From NCBI RefSeq assembly GCF_009389715.1, contig NC_052404.1:8020745-8084744 (forward strand): 64,000 nucleotides of DNA. Reading direction: 5' to 3'. The notes under the pieces are model-generated. The model saw only the letters and a program-made list of their open reading frames with translations, searched no databases and was not told the origin of the DNA. Source of the DNA: Phoenix dactylifera (Eukaryota > Streptophyta > Magnoliopsida > Arecales > Arecaceae). The position numbers and the translations under genes were made by a program. This document shows positions 35,526-46,870 of this stretch, piece by piece; the stretch's first letter is position 1, and every line of letters starts with the position of its first letter.

Positions 35526-38500
35526 ATGGATGAGTCTTGTGAAGGGAAAAAACGAAGTAAATCCATCCGAAGTCTGTCAAAATCCATACAATCACTTGTG
35601 GGATTCAACAAAAATCTGACTCCCGGTTGGGTCGAATCAGTTTCTCGGATAATAAAGGACTTGTCATCCGCCAAACCAGCCGGTGATTCGCGTAAAAAAG
35701 GCCTGGCTTTGGATAGGGTGGAAAATATTGGTCGCAGTGATGCAGAAACAGATGCTTCTGTTTTGAAGATTAGAGGTATTGCACTCTGTTTCATGTCTTC
35801 CAAAACTAGCTAATGTTTTTCAGAAAAGGATTCTTACCTTTTTCATTGATAACAGATGAGCTTGCTTCTCTTAATGCCCAACTAAAGCAATTAAACTTAG
35901 AGAAGAGACAGGCGCTGAATGATTTTTTGGATTTAAAAGGTAACAGTTTTGATCCTAAACCCCTTTGGTTCTTCATTTTTCTCTTCAGAAATGCATGTCT
36001 CGTGAAACTGATGAGTGGTCAAGTGGTAGCAGATGTGATTCTAATATTGTTATTGCAGGGAATATCCGTGTCTTCTGCCGTATAAGGCCATTTCTTCCTA
36101 CAGAAAATTGTGGTTATGAGAGATCGGTGCTAACTTCGGATCCAAGTAATGTTTTCTTAAGAATTGCAGAGAGTAAGAGTAAACAATACAATTTCGACAA
36201 GGTTTTCCATCAACAATCTACACAAGGTATCTGAATCGATATACTCTTATATGAGTAATGATAAAGGAATAGTTCCAGAAAGAATATGTTCATGATATTG
36301 CATTCTTAAAACTTTTCAGAAGGAGTGTTTTCTGAAATTGAACCAGTGATCAAATCTGCCCTGGATGGGTATAATGTTTGCATCTTTGCTTACGGCCAGA
36401 CAGGCACCGGTAAAACTTATACCATGGTAAGACCATATTTTATTTTTTCTTATTATGTTTTGAATGCTTTTAGTAGGCAATTACTGTCAGAATTCGTAAA
36501 ATATAATCCTCCTAGTCTCGCCAATTTATTTTTCAAATGCTTTAGGAGGGCACGCCAGATAATGCAGGTGTCGTGCAACGTGGAATTGAGAAACTATTTC
36601 AACAAGCATCAGAAAGCAACTTTAGATTCCAGTTCACTTTCAGTATGCTTGAGATTTATATGGGCAATCTAAGAGATTTGCTTGTTCCCAAAAGCAAAAG
36701 GCTGAGGCTTCATAAAGCACCAAGGTGAGTATTTATTTTAGAACTTATGAGATTGTTGAGCCCATGCATATCAATGCCAATTAGATGCCTTATGTTTGAG
36801 ACAATAATGGCCTCAGAATGCTGCAGTCATGAGACAAGACTTAGCTATAATGATATATAAGAATGTTTAGCAACAATTGATGCTGCTATCACTTGTCAAT
36901 ATCTGCTCACAGACTTTCGATCCAAATGAACCCAAATGGTGGCATCGAGATTGAGAACCTAGTAGCCATCAAAGTGAGTAACTATGAGCAAGTAGAAAGA
37001 TTATATGAACTGGGAAGTCGGTTTAGATCAACAGCTTCTACCCTGGCTAATTCCACATCAAGCAGATCTCACTGGTAATTACTTGTTCGCCTTCTGTAGC
37101 ACTGCGAATGATGAGAGCTATCTCCAAATCACAGAAATTGATGTTCTCTGCTCAGGACAGCCTGATACGCATGACATTGACTTCACTTGGTGTACCTGAG
37201 AGACGAAGGGAAACAAATAAGATTTGGATGGTTGATCTAGGCGGAAGTGAACGCTTGTTAAAGACAAAAGCAAGTGGAAGAAGACTCGAAGAGGGAAAGG
37301 CCATCAATCTATCCCTGTCAGCCCTTGGAGATGTCATCAGTGCACTCCAAAGTAAAAAACCTCATGTGCCTTACAGGTAACTATAATAAGAACTGCAAAA
37401 TCATAATAACATATACATAATCACAGCTTTCAATACAGATATACAACCAGCATAGTTCTTTCTCCTATACCTATCAATTTATATTTTCTTCCTTTAAATT
37501 GATGGATATGTATATCTGGCTCATCCAGCTGCAACCTTCCAAGTGTGTTAAAAAGTTTAATGACCATTTGGAACTTAACAAAGTTATTAGACTCATATTT
37601 GCTGAGCTCTGAAATGAGTGCAACCATTTACTTGCAATATAAGCAAGTTTTCATTGATTGTATGATTTCGCATGACCTATAGTTGAATTTCTAACGAAAT
37701 TAGATCAATGCGGTGGTCATGCATTCAGACAAAATGTTTATTTAGCTAGAGGACCAATTTAAAGAACTCAGAAAAAAGATGGAATTCATTCTAGTGAACT
37801 GAGTTTTGTTTTATTTTGAATACAGTTTGAGTGTAAATTTTCCATATTTGACAGGAATAGCAAGCTTACACAAGTACTTAGAGATTCCCTTGGTAATTTT
37901 TACAACATCTCCCTCAACAAGTACAATCATGGTTATTATTTCTACTGTTAACTGGTATATCAAATTTATCAATGTTTCTCACCTCATGTTCTCATGGTTA
38001 CAGGGTCTGACTCGAAAACTTTGATGCTTGTTCATGTCAGTCCCAAAGAAGAAGATTTGTGTGAAACTATTTGTTCCTTAGGTTTTGCTACAAGGGTGAG
38101 AAGTATCTGCCTGGAAAGTGAAGAGCCAACAGTAAGATTTGAAAATTCATTTTAGTATATTATAGTGAACTATTTCTAGTATAACAATGGTGATCCATCC
38201 AAGTAAACATAATTCCATATGACATTCAAAAAAAAGAAAAAATTTAGATACTATATAATACATTTTTCCTGCTTTTCTCCAGCTTTTCTATGAATCTGTG
38301 CAGTGCCTGCAAATTGTTCATGTATGAAATATTTATGTCAATAGTCCATGAGTTAATAACTCTCAGGCATACATACAAACCACAAACTAGACTTGCACTT
38401 TTCCTAGAATAGTAATCACTTTTTCGCTAGACTGTGCATTAATGTTCTTTTCTAGGGATGCTAACTGTTGACTCTCAACAGGAAGAGAGAGCTAAGAAAG

Positions 38501-40873
38501 AAATTGCAATGTCTGAACTGTTACAAAAGGTGAAACAATTAGAGAATGAACGTCAGCAAGTCAGAAGAGATATGGAGAGTCTCAATGAGAAACTGAGACT
38601 TTTGACAAGATATGAATCACTGGATAATTGCCACTTGCAATTTTCGTACTTATCCACTGAAGAGATGCAGTCTAATGGGGAAATAAATGCGCAGAATGTC
38701 ACAGATTTTTCAGGAACTTCAGCTAGCCTGCCTAGATATATGAGGCCAACCGTTTCCAGTCAAAAAAAGATTGATTTAGATCACCAGAATTTTTTAAGTA
38801 CTAGGAAGAAACCACCAGTTCCCCCAAAGAGGAGGCCAGCCTCTGTTTATGCTGAATCTGTAACTTCCCGAGCAAAGGATGTTGCTTGGCAGTCTGAATG
38901 TGGCTCAGAACATAGTATATCCACAACTAGCTATATGAACTGGAGAAATAATACAGACGATGGAACAGAATGCAGTCAGGGTGCCTCAGATTATGAAATC
39001 AAAAAGGTAATTTTCCCTGAACAGGAGAAGTCCCCAAGAAGTTTGGTGACTTCTCTTTCCCAGGGAAGTGTCAGTGAGTCGGAAAGTCTTCAGGCCAAAA
39101 AGATTGACCAGAAGAAGCACTTAGTCATCGACAGTTGGCTTCATCTACAAATGAAAGAGCAAATAAGTGCACATACTCATCAGGGTGAAAGAGTCCTTGC
39201 TAATCCAATTGAGAAAAGAAGTGACAGATACAATAAACGGAACCCTGGAAGGAAGAATGACCAGGCAGAAATGCTAGGTGGTGTTAATACCAGAAAACAA
39301 ACAGTCAGCAAAAAGCATGTGAATGAATTTGCAAAGGATCTTAACTTCTATGATACGACAGAGCAATTTGGTGAAGCTATGCCTACTGAAAAGTCTCTGA
39401 AGAACATGGCAATGGATGGAAGAGACAGTTTTCTGGCTGATTCGTTATTTGACATGACACAGACCAAGTACCATAACAACAAAGATTATGATCAAATAGC
39501 TGAAAAATTAAAACTAAACCCAGAACATCAGGAAGAATTTACTGAAAACACCGCTGAAGTTGAGGTCGATAATGAATCTTCTGTAACACAAGCACAAACT
39601 CCTGTATCCAAAGAAAACACAATATCAGTGGAAAGCTACACTCAAGATCTTTGTGGGTCTCAACAAAAGATGGAAGATGCTGGGGAACCATGCTTATACT
39701 TTAGAAGAGCAAGAAGATCATTATTTACAACCAATGATCTTCCGACAATTGATCATAAGAATGCAGCAATGGAAAACCCAGCGGTAAATGTTACCAGCTT
39801 CAAAGAGGAAGAAGGCCACACAGGTAACACAGGTAACTTTCTAGCCACGACCATTTCAAGAGATCACAACCAAAAAAAAAATCCCAATGAATTTGCAGGT
39901 TAGGCATCAATACTTCAAAAAATTACAATCTAGGAGCAGGGCAGATTAAAGTTTAAACTATACACAAACTGCACCAAAAGAATCCAACCCAAGAAAAAAG
40001 CGAAAAAAGGGAGAGCACCCATTTGTTTTCTCACAGGGACATTTTTAATAGATTATGAAGATTATCAAATTTTCAGTTGACTATATAATCCATCACTTTC
40101 CCTTTAGATGTATGCACAAGATATGTAATTAGAAAGCTTTCCCAGCAAAAATAAATCTTCCAATGGGAACTCTTCCACAATGTGATAGCTCTAGAAGAGC
40201 ATTTAGAGTCAATTTATACACCTTAATATCAACACCTTTTGATTCAACTTAATATAGCATCCAACTCCTTATGGAATCAGAGAAATCGAACATGTCTCCA
40301 TTTCAGATTCCCAAGGATATCTCCAGAATATCCCGTCCAAATTTATTTCCAAGGACCAGAGGCTTTTGCGCATAATAATAGCTAAGGATATTTCTTTCTT
40401 AAACTAAACAAGATGATGGCAGAATTTTTTAACGACTTTCTCTGAAGCAATATAGATTTCTATATTAAATATTAATCATTATCCAGAAAAAAATATCGAG
40501 ATTTGTCTGAAGAATCAGAAAGGCATTAGCATTACCAACCGCACTTCATTACACAGAACTCGGCAACCATGTTTCAAATACCATTAGCCCATTTACATCT
40601 TCTCTGTCAGAAGGAAGACATCAACAATCCACTAAGCTACTCTCTGCATAGTTGTCCTAGCTTTTCTTTATATGACTATGTGGAACTTGGTTGCACCAAT
40701 CTATATTAGCAATATTTTTTAATGCCTTACATTGTGTTCTGTTTGATTTCTCTTCAGGAATACATCAACAATTTCAACAGACTCTTCAGATGTTATGGGC
40801 AAGTGCTCTTCTAGGGCTGGGAATTCACAGTCTAGGATATGGGCATGATTTTTTTCATGGTTTAATGTTTTAA
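35526..40873 (+). CDS. Kinesin-14 motor protein (11 coding exons, 954 aa)
   Basis: Exons: 35526-35775, 35856-35939, 36059-36226, 36320-36426, 36546-36724, 36913-37074, 37161-37376, 37855-37892, 38004-38131, 38482-39898, 40758-40873. All junctions are GT-AG and phases agree to the final TAA. A short basic N-terminus and helix ([19 protein letters not shown]) lead straight into the motor (about 113-445). It shows [12 protein letters not shown], the P-loop GQTGTGKT (193-200), switch I NSTSSRSH, switch II DLGGSE (342-347, Ala to Gly against the usual DLAGSE), and the end [13 protein letters not shown]. The neck before the motor marks kinesin-14, a minus-end-directed microtubule ATPase family. After the motor come a coiled coil ([20 protein letters not shown]) and a long polar tail. 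The last 38 residues include a hydrophobic stretch [18 protein letters not shown]. The motor near the N-terminus fits the KIN-14T/U type best; this subgroup call is from memory. Confidence 0.9.
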
Positions 40874-43088
40874 AGAATTTTTCATGGTTGCATTTATTTT
40901 TGTCTTTCCCAACCAGGTGGTTAGGACCAAAACTGAGCCTTCAGACTTGCAACATTGTAGAGGTAACAAGGTGCAGCTCATCAAATACCACCCATCATAA
41001 TTTCCAAATACAAAACTATGCTTTTTCTCAAAAATGTCAAGTCCAATACAAATGTTAAAATTATGCTTCAACTATCTCTTGAGTATTATTTATGCATTTC
41101 AACTCTCTCTCTCTCTCTCTATGTCTCTCTTACACATGCACACAAGCACACTTGCGCAAGCGCATTCAAGTACGCATGCATGTGCTTGGGTGAGTCCACA
41201 CATATGTGATGGCTTGCATGTTTTGAAAGTGCATGCATGTCAAGAACCTAAGATTAAAGCATAAAAGGGTGATGTAGCAGTACATGAGAGCTAGGCCTCT
41301 TCACATATCTACAAGACAAGGCACAATTGGCAAAGTGAAGGTTCAAATTCATCCTTCAGAATATCATGCAAATGAGTATATCAACTTAGACAGCTAAGTA
41401 TCACTTCAGGTATCAATATGCAACCACCAGCAGGAGAAAGCTTTCTTGGAGACTGTAGGGTCTTTAGCAGACTAGTGGTTCTATCATTATGGAAGATCAT
41501 ATTTTGTGCTACACAAATGAGGTCTAGATCTTTATTTTGTGAGGATCTCGTTTGAGTTTGAGAAGAGATTAACTTTATGGTTATATATTATTATTGTTTT
41601 AGCTAATGTAAAAAGTGATGTTCATGCATGTTTTCGGTTTCTGAGTAGTTAAATTTACTCAACTACATCCATGTGTATTCCATGATTTTTTACCTTTAAT
41701 GAGGATGTCTTATGGTTATTTCCATCTTGATGAGCTTTTTCCAAGCTTCAATTTCCTTCTCAAATATATATTCTTTCTTGTCTGCGTTGGTTTGCAAAAG
41801 CTGATCTCTTTCGCAGTCCTCTCTCATAGGACTTATATATAATTCTAGGTGCTTGATAGAGTGAAAAAACAAAACAACCACCAAACCATATCCTTCATCA
41901 AAACACATGAAATGGAAATGAGTAGATCAAGATAAAATCTTGTATAATCAAATGGAAGTAAAAATATTAAGCATATGCATGCAGAATATGTCAATAGAAC
42001 AAGATAATAGTCGATGCAGACATGCTAGACGATCAACAAAAGTACATCAAAAAAGCTCTTGTGTTGTTGCTTCCAAGGTGTACACCTTCATTGCACACAA
42101 ATCCACTCTCAAATTGTCAATTTTATTAATTAAATATTAGAGTAAATGGAAGATAGCATACATAATAAATCCAAGGGACATGAATTTTTATCTTCTCATT
42201 TGAGAAACAGTAAAATAAGATCATTCAATGAAATATTTTTTATTAAAAATAAAATGAGGACACTGGGAGTTCTTTGTCCCTACAACAATGAAATAACAGG
42301 TGGCAGAAGCTTCATTGCAAAGGAAAAAGTATACAGGACAAATAGAAAGAATCCGAAAGTGTTTTGCAACCAACAAGAACAGGACAGGAATTGAGATGGC
42401 CAAAAATCAGGGACTGATCCTGGAAAAATTTATGGTCCATAGCTAATTCAATTTAACTGATCATTGCAAGATGCTCGAAGCGTTGTAGACCCCAACTCAC
42501 CTTCAACACCTGCCATTATACAGCATATAGTATTTTGTTTTGTTGCTCCTGTCAAACTTGTTGATGGATTGGTGCTCTTGCCTTTCACCTTGTGTTATAT
42601 ATGAATGTGTGGTTCAGTTGGATAAATCCTGTGTCCGTTCCATGACAAGCCATTATCTTGGCCTTATTTGGCATACCATGAGTGTCCTGCGATGCAACTT
42701 GTTTTATGTGTTTGCTCATGGCAGATGAAGGAGATGAGAAATAGGAAGAATCAGTTTTCAATATTGATGTAGCAAATGGAATCTGAGTTGAATGAACGTT
42801 CACTTGGTCTCTTGTTGCCCCAATATATATTTGAGGCCAACAGAAACTTGCACTTCTGAATTGAAGTGCATAATTGCAGGAACTAAACTCCTGCACAAAG
42901 ACCCTGCTGACAAGAGGACTGATCTTGCAAGTTGTATAGTTCTCAACAGAGCCTCTTGATCTCTTGCTTCACACAAATCTGTCATCATCACACATTTATT
43001 ATATCCATAGCCCAATAAAGCATCAGTTTAAGGTGAAAATTCTTTCATTTTCCAAATTGCATACCAAGCTCCATTTTGGGTTGTTTTT
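40874..43088. other. Convergent intergenic region between kinesin and PPR genes
   Basis: The 3' ends of both genes face this region. It contains a CT run (41104-41120) and CA/CATG-rich stretches (41133-41190). No further gene was recognised; short open frames such as 42540-42728 and 42585-42896 (opposite strands) overlap and match nothing. Confidence 0.4.
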
Positions 43089-44762
43089 TTATCCTTCTTC
43101 AAACTCAAGAAGTCCTCCGTGAAGCCTTGGAACATAACCAATCATTTTTAAGTGCCCATTTATCTCATACAAAACTCTGTATATCCTCTCCAAGCAAGGA
43201 TGAGATCCATCTCTGGAGGTAAATTCATGGACCATGCCATCAACTTCAACAGAACTCCCTCCCGGCACTTTATTTACTCCCCTATCTTTCATCAGCTTCC
43301 TCAGCTTTCCAACATCATCCCACTTCTCATGTGCTGCATAAATATTAGATAGAAGGATATAGTTCCCACCATTTTGGGGCTCAACTTCAATGAGATGCCT
43401 CAAGGCTTGCTCTCCTAGCTCAACATCATCATGGATCCTAGCAGCAGCTAGAAGAGCTCCCCATATGGCTCCATTTGCGTCAAATGGCATATCTCCTACT
43501 AGATCACATGCCTCTCCTAGAAAGCCTGCCCGACCAAGTAGATCAACCATACATCCATAGTGCTCAATCCTAGGTCTGATGTTGTACCATGAACGCATGC
43601 GGTGAAAATACCACTGACCCATATCAGCTTGCCCAGCATGGCTACAAGCGGATAGGATGGCTAGAAAAGTAACATCATTCGGCTTGACATTCTCCCCCTC
43701 CATTCGATCAAGCATGTTGAGCGCTTCATTTCCAAGCCCATGCAGAGCAAACCCAGCAATCATCGTGGTCCAAGTTACGACGCTCTTGTGCTTCATATTC
43801 TCAAAGAGCTCCAATGCTTTCTCTATGTTGCCAGACTTTGCGTACATGTCTATTAATGCATTCATTAATGGAACAGTCTTATATAACTTATGCTTGTCAA
43901 CATAACCATGGATCCATTCTCCCAGATCCAATGCACCCAACTGAGCACAAGCTGAAAGAACTCCCAACAGTGCGACCTCATCTGGCTCAACGCTGTCCTC
44001 CAGCTGCATCCGCCGAAAAATAGCAATTGCCTCACCCGGGTGGCTCATCTGAGCGTAGCCGGCGATCATCGTCGTCCACGAGATCACATTCCTTTCGGGC
44101 ATCCGTTCAAAAAGGGCGTGCGCATTGTCCATATCCCCAACCTTGACATATCCCGCAACCATTGCATTCCATGATACAACATCTCTGTGACGAATTTCAT
44201 CAAACAGAAGCCGGGCATCCTCGATATCTTCGCAAGCTGAGTACATGTGAATAAGAGCGGTGGAGATATGAACATCACAACCCAGCCCAACTCGGATAAT
44301 TTGGCTGTGAATCCCTTGGCCCAATTCAAGCATGGTCAGTTGAGCAACCCCCTTTAGTACGAAAGGGAAGGAATAAGTATCGGGTCGAAGACCGACGGAT
44401 TGAATTCTGTTGAAGAGAGAAATGGCATCTAAAGCTGAATCAGTTCGAGAGAGGCTTCGGATCATGGTGTTATAGAGATAGATATCGGGTTGGTCTTTGC
44501 GTCCGAAGACGGAGAAGGCGTAGTCTTTAAAGCCCAGGAGAGAGCAAGCGTGGATGAACTTGCCGAGGAGGAGGTTGTCGCCGTCAAGGCCTCGGGAGAC
44601 CATGAAGCTGTGAATCTGGGCCATGTGTTCGAAGGTGGATGAGTGGTTTAGGAGGTAGAGGAGACGAGGGAGTGGAGTGAGATGGGTGCTCTCTTTGATG
44701 GGAGATGGAGAAGGGAAGGCGAGGGAGGAGAAGAATCGGGGAGAAAGAAATCGTCGGAGCAT
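43089..44762 (-). CDS. Pentatricopeptide repeat protein, PLS class with E domains (557 aa)
   Basis: The gene is intronless, as usual for plant PPR genes. The ATG at 44760-44762 starts MLRRFLSPRFFSSLAFPSP, an Arg/Ser-rich, acid-free leader typical of mitochondrial import. The open frame reaches 44807 only through a GTG. Tandem P, L and S motifs follow, for example DIYLYNTMIRSLSRTDSALD, DVVSWNAMVAGYVKVGDMDN, NVISWTTMIAGYAQ and SVVTWTTMIAGFALHGLGNE. Then come the E motifs (AIWGALLAAARIHDDVELGE and NYILLSNIYAAHEKWDDVGK) and GGSSVEVDGMVHEFTSRD. There is no DYW deaminase domain, so an RNA-editing role would need a partner in trans. PLS-E proteins usually specify C-to-U editing sites in organelle RNA. 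It resembles the Arabidopsis MEF21/At5g56310 type, from memory. The gene looks intact. Confidence 0.9.
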   Translation of the reverse strand: MLRRFLSPRFFSSLAFPSPSPIKESTHLTPLPRLLYLLNHSSTFEHMAQIHSFMVSRGLDGDNLLLGKFIHACSLLGFKDYAFSVFGRKDQPDIYLYNTMIRSLSRTDSALDAISLFNRIQSVGLRPDTYSFPFVLKGVAQLTMLELGQGIHSQIIRVGLGCDVHISTALIHMYSACEDIEDARLLFDEIRHRDVVSWNAMVAGYVKVGDMDNAHALFERMPERNVISWTTMIAGYAQMSHPGEAIAIFRRMQLEDSVEPDEVALLGVLSACAQLGALDLGEWIHGYVDKHKLYKTVPLMNALIDMYAKSGNIEKALELFENMKHKSVVTWTTMIAGFALHGLGNEALNMLDRMEGENVKPNDVTFLAILSACSHAGQADMGQWYFHRMRSWYNIRPRIEHYGCMVDLLGRAGFLGEACDLVGDMPFDANGAIWGALLAAARIHDDVELGEQALRHLIEVEPQNGGNYILLSNIYAAHEKWDDVGKLRKLMKDRGVNKVPGGSSVEVDGMVHEFTSRDGSHPCLERIYRVLYEINGHLKMIGYVPRLHGGLLEFEEG

Positions 44763-45030
44763 GGCTTTGGAGGAGGAATGGGTTTGAGTGGAGCATTTTG
44801 TCTTCACGGTGCTCTCATGGTGCTAGACACTCGTTTCTCGTCCCCCGCGAGTAGCATGCAAATACTTAGAGATACGACTGTCAAGACTTTTGACTCCAAT
44901 CTCTCTATTGCAGTCAACAACCAATGTATAGTGATTTTTCTAGAAATCTAGATGGACTGTCAACTAGCCTTCCTCGGCCATCTAAAGGTTTATCCTTATT
45001 TCTTGAAAGCCCCCACCCCCTCGCCATCTA
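44763..45030. other. Upstream flank of the PPR gene
   Basis: The short promoter side of the minus-strand PPR gene, cut off at about 45030 by a LINE fragment. No clear site was seen. Confidence 0.35.
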
Positions 45031-45440
45031 AAGATGAACTTTGATGGTAGTTTGCCCGACGGTGCCGATCAGGCAGGAGTGGCTTTTGTTATTAAAGATC
45101 ATGGCGTCAGACGGATTGCAGCTGGGGCTGTCGCTCTTTCGAGGTCTCGACTTTTGGGGCGGAGCTTAGGACAGCATGGAAGGAATTTTCTTATGCGAGA
45201 TATATTCTACAGGCTGGTTGTATCATTCTGAAGGAAGACTCAGCTTCCCTGATGGCGCGCCTTAGGGAAGAGAGACGGAAGGAGGTGGAGCACCTGCTTC
45301 TGTGCGACATTCGTCGGATGCTATGAAAGTGCCAGATTCTTTAGGTCAGACATGTCCTTCGAGAGGCGAACCAGGTTGCTGACCGAGTCGCTTCTTTCGT
45401 TGCATACCATTTGGAGAGTTTCTTTGTACTCAACAGTTTT
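45031..45440 (+). pseudogene. LINE RNase H-like fragment
   Basis: The plus-strand reading starts MNFDGSLPDGADQAGVAFVI, changes frame to GAELRTAWKEFSYARYILQA and IILKEDSASLMARLREE, then after a stop gives HVLREANQVADRVASFVAYH. These are the RVT_3 RNase H landmarks in order: FDGS, the AEL glutamate, ED/GD-S, and REAN..AD. A frameshift near 45160 and at least two stops make it non-functional. It is the fifth LINE tail in the window and the second on the plus strand. Confidence 0.75.
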
Positions 45441-45889
45441 CCATTCCTTTTGCTTTGTATTGCTTGTTTGATTCTGATTTAGCTGGCTGTGCTCATGCCA
45501 CGACGATACATAGGCCTTGCTAAACCTAAACCTAATGAGAAAGGTGGTGCTAATATTAAATTAACCGGTAGTCTCAACTCGCAGAAAGATATGGAACCAT
45601 GACATAATGGATCCAAATTGCTACTAAAATGGTTTCATAAAGCCAATCTCATTGATGGGTAAGGTTTGGTGGTCTTACTCTAGCTCATACCAACCCAAAG
45701 GAAGCATGCTGAATAAAATGAAGCCCAAATCTTTGCTCGAGCCTAACCCATTCCATGGCTATCCAAAACATGTACTTGACATGCAATTTTTCTATTTATC
45801 ATGAAATGCCACATGCTGTGCTATAAGAATAATTTATCAAACTTATTGAATAATTCATTACATATATACTAAAGATCCTTCCAGCAAGC
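45441..45889. other. Unassigned sequence downstream of the LINE fragment
   Basis: Possibly the LINE 3' untranslated part, then AT-rich spacer. Confidence 0.3.
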
Positions 45890-46325
45890 AAACTTTCGAC
45901 TCTTTTGGTTCATGAGAATAGCAGGGAAAAAAGTGTCGTCAATAGAAAAAATTAAAAAATATCCCATATTTGGTTAAAATTTTCAAAAAAAAGATAAAAA
46001 AATGTATTTCGGTGAAAATAATATTCTCATATTTTATAGAAAAGAAAAACTTACGAAGAATATAATAAACTTATTTTTCTCTGGCTGAAAATTAAAATAA
46101 TTTATTTTTTAAAAAATATCCTTAAAATTTTAGATAGTATAAGATAAAATACTTTTTTTATTAAAAGCGTAACTGATATTTTATTTAACTTTCTCAAAGT
46201 AGATGCTCAATTAATCATAGACCATTCCGAAATCGGTTGCCAATCAAACATATAAAAACTATTTTTTTCAAGCATCACATACTTAAATATGAGTTTTTCA
46301 AATAATAATAATAACAATAATAATA
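45890..46325. mobile_element. AT-rich MITE-like element, second copy
   Basis: It starts near GACTCTTTTGGTTCATGAG and is very AT-rich inside. It shares the phrase CCAATCAAACATATAAAAAC and overall layout with the element at 28628-29036. The right end merges into an ATA repeat (46300-46325). No coding frame; superfamily unknown. Confidence 0.35.
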
Positions 46326-46329
46326 AATC

Positions 46330-46870
46330 CTTTCTGCCAAATCCTTAATCTATCCAATATTAAACCAAAGCATTTAATACAGATCCCAGTGCCGTGGCAC
46401 TGAACTGGGGCTTTAGGCCCATAAAGCATTCCTGGTGCGCACGTTAGCGCCGACCGCTCGCAGAGTTTTTACCCGCGTAATCCTTCAGCGGTAATGGTCC
46501 GCACCGTGAAAACCCGCGGGTTGTTCGGAAGGGAGACCGGGGGCTCGATTAAAAAGGGGCGGCTCCAAACCATGGCCTCCGGTCAAACCCCTAGACCCGC
46601 CCCCAACCCCAACCCCAACCCCAACCCTACTAACCCTAATACCATCTCCATCTGCTACAGCTTACCAGCGGCAGCGGAGGCCAGCAATTCCAAACCCAAA
46701 TCACCAACCCTTTGCCAACCTTTCCCTAATCGATTCGTGCCCGGCACTGGAGGAATTTGCTCCCCTAGGGTTAGGGTTTTCGTTGGAGCAGGAGCAAGAA
46801 CTAGGGTTTTTTGTCTTGTTGCTTGAATCTAGATTTGGGGAGAATAAGGAGGGGTTTTTAGGTTGGGGCG
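46330..46870 (+). promoter_or_regulatory. Promoter and 5' leader of the Pur-alpha gene
   Basis: The leader is GC-rich. It contains a C-rich run of CCCCAA units (46601-46626) ending in TAACCCTAA, and two telo-box motifs, CTAGGGTTAGGGTTTT (46765-46780) and CTAGGGTTTT (46801-46810). Telo-boxes are frequent in promoters and leaders of plant translation and growth genes. No clear TATA box is visible. Confidence 0.6.
46572..46826 (+). other. Candidate upstream ORF, 84 codons
   Basis: ATG at 46572 in good context (CCATGG) opens a frame that starts MASGQTPRPAPNPNPNPNPT and stops 44 bases before the Pur-alpha ATG. The Asn-Pro repeat is simply the CCCCAA tract translated. If the transcript starts upstream of 46572, this frame could reduce main-frame translation. 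If it starts downstream, the frame is irrelevant. It is not likely to be a gene of its own. Confidence 0.35.

Noticed and set aside
37085-37155. Extension of the kinesin exon to an acceptor after CTTCTGTAG (37099)
   Set aside because: In the phase set by the previous exon this leads to a stop after WCT. The acceptor at 37160 gives [16 protein letters not shown], as kinesins need.
44763-44807. PPR protein starting at 44807
   Set aside because: The codon there is GTG. The ATG at 44762 gives a clean organelle-type leader.
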